A stretch of 64,000 nucleotides of DNA from Promethearchaeota archaeon (GTDB lineage: Archaea; Asgardarchaeota; Lokiarchaeia; Sigyniarchaeales; SOKP01). Positions within the stretch are counted from its first letter, which is position 1. Each line of letters begins with the position of its first letter. Location: contig JAEOTP010000007.1 in NCBI GenBank assembly GCA_016839765.1, positions 1 to 64,000 on the forward strand, read 5' to 3'. A model generated the notes under the pieces. The model was not told the DNA's origin. It made no database searches and saw only the letters and a list, made by a program, of their open reading frames with translations. The position numbers and the translations under genes were made by a program. Below are positions 57,375 through 64,000 of the stretch, in pieces.

Positions 57375-58523
57375 ATGAATAATTTTGTAAGTATTTCATT
57401 AATATTAGGATATTTTCTAATTTTGTGCCTAACTTTTATTACTGTAATCTATGTAATTAAAAATCGAAAGCAATATGGTACAGATCTTATTGCTTATTTA
57501 AATATTGCAGCTGTTTTTAACTCTGGATTTATTTTTTCCACTTGCTACTTATTTTCAGTTGTTTTCTTTATTTCAAATACAACTAATCGAATATTATGGA
57601 AAATTTCAGTTATCTCATGGTTTCTCTCATTAATAATTACATCCTTTCTCTATTCATTCTTTAAAGAGTATAGAAAGATTCAAATAATTCCAATGTTAAT
57701 GATTTCGATGCTTCTCGGTCTTCTTATTGGGACTTTATTTTTACCCAATTCTATATTGATCTCTATTAGTTTTCCTCCATCTCTTCCTTTTTCTATGATA
57801 GATGTTTCTACAATTAATTATAATTTTAATTTTTTGACGGGAACAATTATTATTATCTTTCTAATATCCATTACAATTTATCTTGTATATATTTCAATTT
57901 ACATAAACCTAAAGTCAGAAAATCGTAAAGAGAGTTTACCCCTTTTTTTAAATACAAGCATTTTTACAGCCCCTATAATTTTTTATATACTTTATTTAAT
58001 CTTTCAAGTTCAATTTTATAGAGAACTTTTTGTCATTCTAATCTGGATTACAAATTTTGGATTAGATGTAATGATAATTTTAAAACCTGAAATGTTTTTC
58101 ATTTTACCAAATAAAGTTTATTCAATAAACATTTACCACAAGTCTGGAGTTCTTCTATATTCCTATAATTTTGATAAAAAGGCAAGTATTTTGAATAATT
58201 TAAAGGTATGGGGTAATATTATAATTGGATTAAATTATATTCTAAGTGAATTCGTAGATAAGTCCGATAAAATAGATGTGATTCAAATAAGAGAAGCTGA
58301 TATAGTTGTTGATTATGATAATGAATATGGATTTGCTGTAGTTGTAATTACATCAAAAAAAAATGCAATTTTAGAAAGATTAATTCAAAAATTTTCACAA
58401 GAGTTTAGATCTTTCTATAGAAATGAGTTAAATGAAATTCAAGATTTAAATCGATTAATTAATGTATCAGAATTTAAAAATGCACAACAGATTATTGAAA
58501 AAAACTTCGAATTATATCTATAA
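57375..58523 (+). CDS. 7TM membrane protein with cytosolic longin-like domain (copy 2)
   Basis: The 382-residue paralogue of the preceding gene has seven predicted TM helices (first at about 4-27, last near 213-232) and a C-terminal domain starting SINIYHKSGVLLYSYNF (about 247-263). The same motif order follows: IIIGLNYILSEF, a strand pair ending YGFAVVVIT, and a long C-terminal helix with INVSEFKNAQQI. The TM parts differ more than the soluble parts, as expected for receptors diverging in ligand binding. A 165-base AT-rich gap separates the two, so copy 2 may have its own promoter. Confidence 0.6.
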   Translation: MNNFVSISLILGYFLILCLTFITVIYVIKNRKQYGTDLIAYLNIAAVFNSGFIFSTCYLFSVVFFISNTTNRILWKISVISWFLSLIITSFLYSFFKEYRKIQIIPMLMISMLLGLLIGTLFLPNSILISISFPPSLPFSMIDVSTINYNFNFLTGTIIIIFLISITIYLVYISIYINLKSENRKESLPLFLNTSIFTAPIIFYILYLIFQVQFYRELFVILIWITNFGLDVMIILKPEMFFILPNKVYSINIYHKSGVLLYSYNFDKKASILNNLKVWGNIIIGLNYILSEFVDKSDKIDVIQIREADIVVDYDNEYGFAVVVITSKKNAILERLIQKFSQEFRSFYRNELNEIQDLNRLINVSEFKNAQQIIEKNFELYL

Positions 58524-58638
58524 ATTTCAAAATTACTAAATCATAAATATCTAAACATTTTTTAATGCTTATTGATATAAAATTCATAAAACCCCATGTT
58601 ATAGGTATATTATAAAATAATTTACATTATATATCAAA

Positions 58639-58851
58639 ATGGAACAAACTGAAATTCAAGATGAAGAATGGGCTCAGGATTGGAATATTATTGTGAGAAT
58701 CTATGACACAATTGATCAATTAAGAACATTATTTTCAGAATTAGATGTGCCATACTTGAGAGAAATTCAACAAAAACTTCTTATTCTCAATCTTGAAAAA
58801 TATGCATGGTCTCTTCAAAATTATATAATTGAGAAGTATTCAAAGGAATAG
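58639..58851 (+). CDS. Small acidic helical protein (70 aa)
   Basis: The 70-residue, mostly helical protein begins MEQTEIQDEEWAQDWNIIVR and ends with YAWSLQNYIIEKYSKE. It resembles no family I recognise. It follows the two 7TM genes in the same direction, 115 bases downstream, and could be a small cytosolic partner of them. It has an ATG start with AT-rich upstream sequence and no strong ribosome-binding site. Real coding is likely because tryptophans and charged residues are spread in a helical pattern. Confidence 0.5.
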   Translation: MEQTEIQDEEWAQDWNIIVRIYDTIDQLRTLFSELDVPYLREIQQKLLILNLEKYAWSLQNYIIEKYSKE

Positions 58852-59001
58852 TATTATATAAGTTTAAACATACAAATGAAGAACTATTCCAGATAATTTT
58901 GAAGTCAGTAAATGATCAACTATTTATTTTAGTTAATAGAAAATAAAATATATATTTCTATTATAAAAGAAAATTTTATCAAATTTTATTAGGGAAATAA
59001 T

Positions 59002-60387
59002 ATGAGTGAAGAAATAAGTGAGCAAAAGTCCAGGTTTAGTAAGGGACAAAAATGGAGTTTTGGAATGGGGAGTTTTGCTCAGTGGTTTTATAATACGGCA
59101 TTTAATACATGGGTATTTGCATTCTATTTCACAGCAGTTAAACTAGATACTATTTATATACTACTAGCTTTCATTATATGGACAGTCTGGAATGCTATTA
59201 ATGATCCCTTATTAGGTTACATCTCTGATAGGACAAAAACTCGGTGGGGGCGTAGAAAGCCATATATAATCTTAGGATCTATTCCCATTTTAATAATTGA
59301 AATTATAATATGGATACCTCCATTAGGCAATGAATTAATAACGTTTGTATATCTTCTTATCATGCTCTTTTTGTATGATACATTTTATACAATGATTACT
59401 TTTTTTGATGCCCTTTTCCCAGAACTCTATACATCCGTTGAAGAAAGAGCAGAGGTTAATACTATTAAACAGATTTTATCCACTATTGGTTTAATAATGG
59501 CGTTCCTTATCCCTGGAATAGTAATAGGAGACACATCTGTTATGACTGGCTATTTCTTTACAGGGGTTATAACTTCGGTTATAGTAGGAATTGCATTAGT
59601 AATCGCTATTAAGTGGGGTGTAGTTGAAAAAGAAGAATTTAGAATGGATCATAAACATGAATTTTCATTTTTTAAAGGACTAAAATATACTTTCAAAAAC
59701 AAGGGATTTGTACTCTATACTATTATGTTCTTTTTATTTGAGTTCATTCTAATGTTATATAGTTATGTAATACCACTTTGGAGTCGACATATTTTATTAG
59801 AGGAAAACACATTTTCAATTGCGATCCTGCTAGGAATCATATTTCTTGTAGGGATAATTTCTGTAGTTCTATGGAAAAAGTTAGATGTCAAAATTGGTAG
59901 TAGAACTTCTTTTGCAATAGCTCTAGTTATATTTGCTATTGCAATCACTCCAATTCTATTTATCACAGATTATTTAATTGCTGTCATTGTTTTATCCCTA
60001 GCTGGTATTGGTTTTGGAGGGATGCTATATTTTATTTATCTAATTGTTGCCGATACTATTGACGAAGATGAATTAAAAACTGGTGTTCGGAGAGAGGGAA
60101 CATTCTTCGGTATCACTAACTTTTTTATGCGGCTTTCAGTAGTTTTATCAATTGTATCTGTCTCATCTATTTTTCTTTCAACAGGTTGGGAAGAATGGAC
60201 CGAAAATCCAGCAATTGACACCCTTTTTGGTATTCAACTTCTTATGGTCCTATTTCCTGCTATAGCAATAGGCATATCACTCTTATGTCTCTATTTCTAC
60301 CCTTTTACCAAAGCAAAAGTAGATGAAATGAAGGAGAAATTAGCAATTATTCATAAAGAAAAGAAAGAAAAAGTAAAATCGTTATAA
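59002..60387 (+). CDS. GPH-family (glycoside/sugar:cation) MFS symporter
   Basis: The 461-residue transporter has about twelve TM helices and the hallmarks of the glycoside-pentoside-hexuronide family: GQKWSFGMGSFAQWFYNTAF at the start, NAINDPLLGYISDRTKTRWGRRKPYI (TM2-3 loop), a long central loop and YLIVADTIDEDELKTGVRREGTFFG (TM9-10 region). Family members import sugars or related compounds with Na+ or H+. Lokiarchaeal genomes often carry several. No catabolic gene is adjacent, although the GH38 mannosidase lies 11 kb away. Substrate is unassigned. Confidence 0.87.
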   Translation: MSEEISEQKSRFSKGQKWSFGMGSFAQWFYNTAFNTWVFAFYFTAVKLDTIYILLAFIIWTVWNAINDPLLGYISDRTKTRWGRRKPYIILGSIPILIIEIIIWIPPLGNELITFVYLLIMLFLYDTFYTMITFFDALFPELYTSVEERAEVNTIKQILSTIGLIMAFLIPGIVIGDTSVMTGYFFTGVITSVIVGIALVIAIKWGVVEKEEFRMDHKHEFSFFKGLKYTFKNKGFVLYTIMFFLFEFILMLYSYVIPLWSRHILLEENTFSIAILLGIIFLVGIISVVLWKKLDVKIGSRTSFAIALVIFAIAITPILFITDYLIAVIVLSLAGIGFGGMLYFIYLIVADTIDEDELKTGVRREGTFFGITNFFMRLSVVLSIVSVSSIFLSTGWEEWTENPAIDTLFGIQLLMVLFPAIAIGISLLCLYFYPFTKAKVDEMKEKLAIIHKEKKEKVKSL

Positions 60388-60537
60388 ATAAAATTTCTTT
60401 TATTTTTTTAATTTCGTGATCCTGATCATAAATTAAATTTGACAAAAATATCAAAATTTATTTAAGAATAACTCTCTTATTTTTAATCGAAATCTAACTA
60501 TAATTTAAATAAATTAAATTAGAGGTGTGATTAAGAA

Positions 60538-60840
60538 ATGGCTCATTTTATGGCAACTTTAATGTACCCTACAGAAAGCGCACAGGATATTGGAAAGAAA
60601 TTTACCTCTGGAGCGTTGCCTAAATTACCTGATTTTGTAAAACAATTGTATATTTTCGTGGCAACTGCAGGTGATATAAAAACCTATTCTCTTTACGAAG
60701 TCCCTGATGATAAAAAACATGAAGGATTTAAGGCAATAAATAATAGATATGCTGGATACTTCGGAATTAAAGGTTTTAAATATACTTTAGAACCTTTGCT
60801 AACATCAAGAGAGGCCTTACCTATGATAGGACTGGGTTAG
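60538..60840 (+). CDS. Small conserved-type alpha/beta protein (100 aa)
   Basis: The 100-residue protein starts at ATG 60538 behind a good GAGGTGTGA site. Strand-helix alternation (FMATLMYPTESAQDIGKKF; FVKQLYIFVATAGDIKTYSL; FKAINNRYAGYFGIKGFKYTLEPLL cut into segments) suggests a dimeric alpha/beta-barrel (ferredoxin-like) fold. No catalytic residues are recognised. It is monocistronic and converges with the PLP enzyme gene. Its own promoter and strong ribosome-binding site suggest steady expression. Confidence 0.55.
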   Translation: MAHFMATLMYPTESAQDIGKKFTSGALPKLPDFVKQLYIFVATAGDIKTYSLYEVPDDKKHEGFKAINNRYAGYFGIKGFKYTLEPLLTSREALPMIGLG

Positions 60841-60865
60841 AAATCTATAAAAATAATTTCAAATC

Positions 60866-60875
60866 TTTTTTTTTT
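60866..60875 (+). terminator. Ten-T terminator after the 100-aa gene
   Basis: A run of ten T residues sits 25 bases after the stop codon at 60840 and just before the convergent PLP-enzyme gene end, matching archaeal U-tract termination. Confidence 0.5.
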
Positions 60876-60878
60876 ATT

Positions 60879-62159
60879 TTAAATTTGAGACAATGCTTGT
60901 TCTAAGTCTCGTATTAAATCATCAGGATCTTCTAAACCAATAGAAAATCTAAAATGTGTGTCAGACATATTCATAGATCTTTTTTCCCAACCGGCTAGAT
61001 CAAATCCCGTCATAACAGCAGTATATTCAATCAATGAGGTTGTATCACCTAAGGAGACTCCAACTTTAATAAATTTAAGGAGATCTATAAATTTATAACT
61101 AGCCTCCATAGATTCTAATTCAAACCCAATCATACCACCAAAATTTTTCATTTGTTTTTTAGCGATCTCATGTTCGGGATGTGATTTTAATCCAGGATAA
61201 ACAACTTCTACTACCTTTGGGTGGTTTTTTAGAAATTGAGCAACTTCCATAGCAGTTTTACAATGACGTTCCATTCTCATACTTAATGTTCTGCATCCTC
61301 GTAATATTAACCACGCGTTAAAAGGACTTAAAATAGGACCTTGTAATTCCATCCAAAAATATCTTATGTTTTGTAATTCATTTTTTGGGCCAATAATTGC
61401 ACCACCTAGAGCGTCTCCATGACCATTTATGTATTTAGTTAAACTTTCAACAACAAAATCAGCTCCTAGTTCAAGTGGTTTCTGTAATGCTGGTGAAGCA
61501 AATGTATTATCAACAATAGACTTTCCTCCTCTTTCATGAATCAGTTCAGAACATTTTTCTATATCAATTATTTCAATAGTGGGATTTGCAGGTGTTTCTA
61601 TAAAGATTAATTTTGTTTGATCATCTATCGCATCTTCTAAGGCATCTAAATTTCTCATATCAACAATTCGAGGTTCAATACCCATTTGGGGGTAAAGGTT
61701 CATGAAAAGCCTATATGTTCCAGTATATAGATTTTTATGCATAATAATATTTGGAATTTGTTCTGGATGACGCTGAGGGTAATATTTTTCTAATTTTTTA
61801 GGTTTTATTCTCTTTATTCTTTTTTGTAGAACACTTGAAGAAACAAGATGGATTGCTGCCATACCTGATGCTACAGACAGCGCGTCCTCCCCTCCATGTA
61901 AGGTTGCAAGTTTTTTATCCAGAGCATATAAAGTTGGGTTCTCGGTTCTAGAATAAAAATAATGCTTTTTTAATAATTCTGTCATAGACGAGTAAACATA
62001 AGACTTGGTTGCATAAATTGGTAAGCGTAAACTATTTTCTGTAGAAGGATATGGATCCTCTCCTGCTCTAATTTGCTGTGAATCAAAATTTTGATTATCC
62101 CACACTTTACGTAATTCTTTATATATTTGATCCATAGTTTTTTTCTTTTCTTCGTCCAT
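60879..62159 (-). CDS. PLP-dependent Cys/Met metabolism enzyme (transsulfuration family)
   Basis: The 426-residue fold-type I PLP enzyme belongs to the cystathionine gamma-synthase/gamma-lyase/methionine gamma-lyase family: YSRTENPTLYALDKKLA (about 69-85), ASGMAAIHLVSSS (near 98), ETPANPTIEIID (near 194) and the PLP lysine in VESLTKYINGHGDALGG (near 239). An extra lysine/proline-rich stretch of about 25 residues (KRIKRIKPKKLEKYYPQ) follows the GMAAI helix. The start codon comes two bases after the mttB stop, with GGAGGG inside the end of mttB, so the two are co-translated. This suggests a link between methyl transfer and sulfur amino acids, for example a methionine-type substrate. Confidence 0.85.
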   Translation of the reverse strand: MDEEKKKTMDQIYKELRKVWDNQNFDSQQIRAGEDPYPSTENSLRLPIYATKSYVYSSMTELLKKHYFYSRTENPTLYALDKKLATLHGGEDALSVASGMAAIHLVSSSVLQKRIKRIKPKKLEKYYPQRHPEQIPNIIMHKNLYTGTYRLFMNLYPQMGIEPRIVDMRNLDALEDAIDDQTKLIFIETPANPTIEIIDIEKCSELIHERGGKSIVDNTFASPALQKPLELGADFVVESLTKYINGHGDALGGAIIGPKNELQNIRYFWMELQGPILSPFNAWLILRGCRTLSMRMERHCKTAMEVAQFLKNHPKVVEVVYPGLKSHPEHEIAKKQMKNFGGMIGFELESMEASYKFIDLLKFIKVGVSLGDTTSLIEYTAVMTGFDLAGWEKRSMNMSDTHFRFSIGLEDPDDLIRDLEQALSQI

Positions 62160-62161
62160 GA

Positions 62162-63667
62162 TTATCCCTCCAAACCTGTTATCCCTTCAGTAGAATCTGA
62201 TTTCTCCATCCCTTCCGCTTTTCGGAAATCGTCATAAGTTCTAGAGTAAATGCGCTTATAATACTCTTGTAATTTACCTTCGATTTCTGAAGAAATTCCG
62301 GGTCCTTTTTGAGTTTCAAGAATTTTATTAACTCTTTCTCTAGCTCTCATTATAATATCTTTACTTCCAAGTTTACTCCAAATTCCACGGCGATCTCGAT
62401 CCACTAGTTTTGGCACAAAAATCTCCTTTCTAGTGTTTTTAGCAGTGTGTTTCAACATTAAATAATTTTTTCCTTCAGTTACCGCTCTCTTAATCTCGTT
62501 GATAGCTAATGATTCCTCATCTACTCTAATTCCACTGATCCCACGTTTTACTATGTCAATCAGCTCATCATCTATCACTAGCAACTCTAATGCTTCTGCC
62601 AGTGAAGATTCATACGTACCTGCACAGGTAATATAATTGATTCCGGCATTAGCTGCAAAATAGAGGGTCATAAAACGTTCAAACCCACATTGAATGTCAA
62701 AACATTTTGATTCGGTTACAGCTCCAGGTCCTCTTGAAGGAATATTATAAAAACGAGCTAATTGCGCTGCAGCTGTTGTTATTAAACCTGTTTCTATAGA
62801 TCCCCAAGCTACATTCCCAGTTGGAGGATCCATTGGGGCATTCATAGTGGAATAAAACACTGGGGCTCTAGGATTGATTAACTGTGTCAACACAATCGAG
62901 GATAATGTTTCCATATTAGATTGTATTAATAAACCAGCTAAAGTAACTGGAGCAGTCGATCCAGCACTTGCAGCTGGAGCAATAATTGTGGGTTGTTTAT
63001 ACTTTACAAAAATAAATAACCCGTTTAGCATGATCTTAGTAAGAGTTAGTGGGCTTGTTGGATTAAAAAAACCAATTAATCTTGGTTTATTAATTAACTC
63101 TTCATCTCCTCCAACAATAATAGATGTTAGATTCATCATATCTTGGGAAGCAACTTTTCCATAACAACCCAATCCATATGGTTTATAACTGTTTTGCGCC
63201 CATGCACGAATTGTGTGGTAGTGAAGTTCTAAATAAGGGATATCATTTGGCCAGACATCTACGTGTGAACACATAATGTTTTTTAAGTTATCTACTATAC
63301 GTATTTGTTTTATAGTATCTTCTAAAATTGTTTTACGAATTCCTTTTTTCTTGGAGGGATCATAGATTTTTACTGGAGTACCTACCGTTGCAAAATTAAC
63401 AGTAGATGTATTTACTTCGAACTTAAATGACCCATCTGGACCCCATAAAGAAAATGATTGAGGAACTTTTTTTAATTGTTCTTTCACAAGATTTTCCGGA
63501 AACCTAATAAAATGATCCTTCGCTAAAGTACATCCATTTTCTATCAATAGTTCCTTTGCTTCTTCTGATTCAACTTTGACTCCAATCACTTCCAATAAAT
63601 TTAGAGTATTTGAATGAATTAACTCAATCTCATCTTTAGATAATACTTCTATTTGCTTTAATTTCAT
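62162..63667 (-). CDS. MttB-superfamily methyltransferase without pyrrolysine
   Basis: The 501-residue TIM-barrel protein matches the trimethylamine methyltransferase (MttB) superfamily: N-terminal LIHSNTLNLLEVIGVKVESE, FATVGTPVKIYD, GLGCYGKVASQDMMN, APAASAGSTAPVTLAGLL and PSRGPGAVTESKCFDIQCG. True MttB has an in-frame TAG read as pyrrolysine in the active site; here the frame is open with no TAG, so it belongs to the non-Pyl branch, which demethylates quaternary amines such as glycine betaine or related compounds. The methyl group would go to the corrinoid protein encoded divergently at 63793. It is coupled to the transsulfuration-family gene. Confidence 0.88.
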   Translation of the reverse strand: MKLKQIEVLSKDEIELIHSNTLNLLEVIGVKVESEEAKELLIENGCTLAKDHFIRFPENLVKEQLKKVPQSFSLWGPDGSFKFEVNTSTVNFATVGTPVKIYDPSKKKGIRKTILEDTIKQIRIVDNLKNIMCSHVDVWPNDIPYLELHYHTIRAWAQNSYKPYGLGCYGKVASQDMMNLTSIIVGGDEELINKPRLIGFFNPTSPLTLTKIMLNGLFIFVKYKQPTIIAPAASAGSTAPVTLAGLLIQSNMETLSSIVLTQLINPRAPVFYSTMNAPMDPPTGNVAWGSIETGLITTAAAQLARFYNIPSRGPGAVTESKCFDIQCGFERFMTLYFAANAGINYITCAGTYESSLAEALELLVIDDELIDIVKRGISGIRVDEESLAINEIKRAVTEGKNYLMLKHTAKNTRKEIFVPKLVDRDRRGIWSKLGSKDIIMRARERVNKILETQKGPGISSEIEGKLQEYYKRIYSRTYDDFRKAEGMEKSDSTEGITGLEG

Positions 63668-63792
63668 AATAATCTTCTTTAAAATAAGCCTGATTATATT
63701 AAATAATATATGATATGATGAGTTTAAAAAACTTATTTTAAAGAATTCATTTTTGATAATAAATTAATTTTAAAATATTTAAGGGATATTGC

Positions 63793-64000
63793 ATGTCAAT
63801 TGAAGATGAAATGAGACAATTTGTAGAAGAATGGGATAAAGAAGGATTAAAAGAAATGTGTAAATCCTTAATTGATAAAGGAAAGGCTAGTCCTGAAGAA
63901 TTATTAAAATTCATTGGAAATATAATGAAATTTATTGGTGAACAATTTGAAAACGAAGAGATTTTCCTTCCAGATTTAATTGGTGCTGCTGACACTGTAA
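63793..64000 (+). CDS. Corrinoid (methyltransferase) protein, N-terminal part
   Basis: The frame opens with ATG at 63793 and runs off the window. The 69 visible residues include GKASPEELLKFIGNIMKFIG and EQFENEEIFLPDLIGAADTV, the N-terminal helical cap of MtbC/MttC-type corrinoid proteins. The B12-binding DxHxxG motif would lie beyond the edge. It is divergent from mttB with 125 bases between, so a shared control region is likely. It would accept the methyl group taken by the MttB-type enzyme. Confidence 0.85.
   Translation, partial: MSIEDEMRQFVEEWDKEGLKEMCKSLIDKGKASPEELLKFIGNIMKFIGEQFENEEIFLPDLIGAADTV

Noticed and set aside
62162-63667. Pyrrolysine-containing trimethylamine methyltransferase
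   Set aside because: The frame has no internal TAG; the protein belongs to the non-pyrrolysine branch of the family.
63747-63995. Minus-strand 82-codon frame at the right edge
   Set aside because: The plus strand here encodes a recognisable corrinoid protein N-terminus; the minus frame is its shadow.
1-64000. tRNA, rRNA or CRISPR loci
   Set aside because: I looked for GC-rich cloverleaf-like stretches, TΨC-loop-type motifs and regularly spaced repeats and saw none; a covariance-model search would be needed to exclude a diverged or intron-containing tRNA.

Overview
The window looks like a piece of the chromosome of an Asgard archaeon, probably a Lokiarchaeia-type (Promethearchaeota) organism. 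I base this on AT-rich DNA, an archaeal mevalonate pathway running through anhydromevalonate phosphate, geranylgeranyl reductase, a roadblock–Rab-like GTPase fusion, several roadblock/longin-like proteins, large single-span surface proteins, and a pyrrolysine-free MttB with its corrinoid protein. The assignment is inferred from gene content only; there is no rRNA marker.

Layout. At 0-20 kb an MFS exporter is followed by a minus-strand operon of three giant paralogous surface proteins, two cytosolic paralogues with a longin-like N-terminus and a winged helix, and a TrmB-like regulator. Next come an SDR oxidoreductase and a plus-strand secreted protein with recently duplicated Ig-like repeats. 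At 20-27.5 kb there is a roadblock protein, a coiled-coil protein, and an operon of an amidohydrolase, a GCS2-like ligase and an unrecognised helical-repeat protein. From 27.6 to 43.4 kb lies an isoprenoid/lipid cluster: cis-prenyltransferase, geranylgeranyl reductase, HMG-CoA synthase, LpdD-like protein, UbiX, class II HMG-CoA reductase, UbiD-type decarboxylase, both phosphomevalonate dehydratase subunits, mevalonate kinase, an isopentenyl phosphate kinase–IDI-2 fusion and GGPP synthase, with a CDF-like membrane protein inserted. From 43.7 to 55.4 kb come a TnpB element, a GH38 alpha-mannosidase, an alkaline-phosphatase-superfamily enzyme, two DNA methyltransferases, the roadblock-GTPase and two tiny paralogous proteins. 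From 55.5 kb to the end come TrmO, two tandem 7TM proteins with longin-like tails, a GPH-family sugar transporter, a small conserved protein, a PLP enzyme coupled to MttB, and the start of a corrinoid protein.

How the genes work together. HMG-CoA is made and reduced to mevalonate, phosphorylated, dehydrated by the AcnX-type dehydratase, decarboxylated by the UbiD-like enzyme using prenylated FMN (made by UbiX, perhaps handled by the LpdD-like protein), phosphorylated to IPP, isomerised, and elongated to GGPP or polyprenyl diphosphate. Geranylgeranyl reductase then saturates the lipid chains.

The most striking observation is that the mevalonate kinase gene is interrupted, exactly between two codons of its first conserved motif, by 31 nt (37300-37330). 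The insertion carries an in-frame stop and folds with its borders into a bulge-helix-bulge-like structure. Removing it restores the textbook motif and a 311-residue kinase, which suggests an archaeal (tRNA-endonuclease-type) intron in a protein-coding gene. Two other genes (GGPP synthase and the lone roadblock protein) appear to start at ATT codons and would be truncated by ordinary gene callers.
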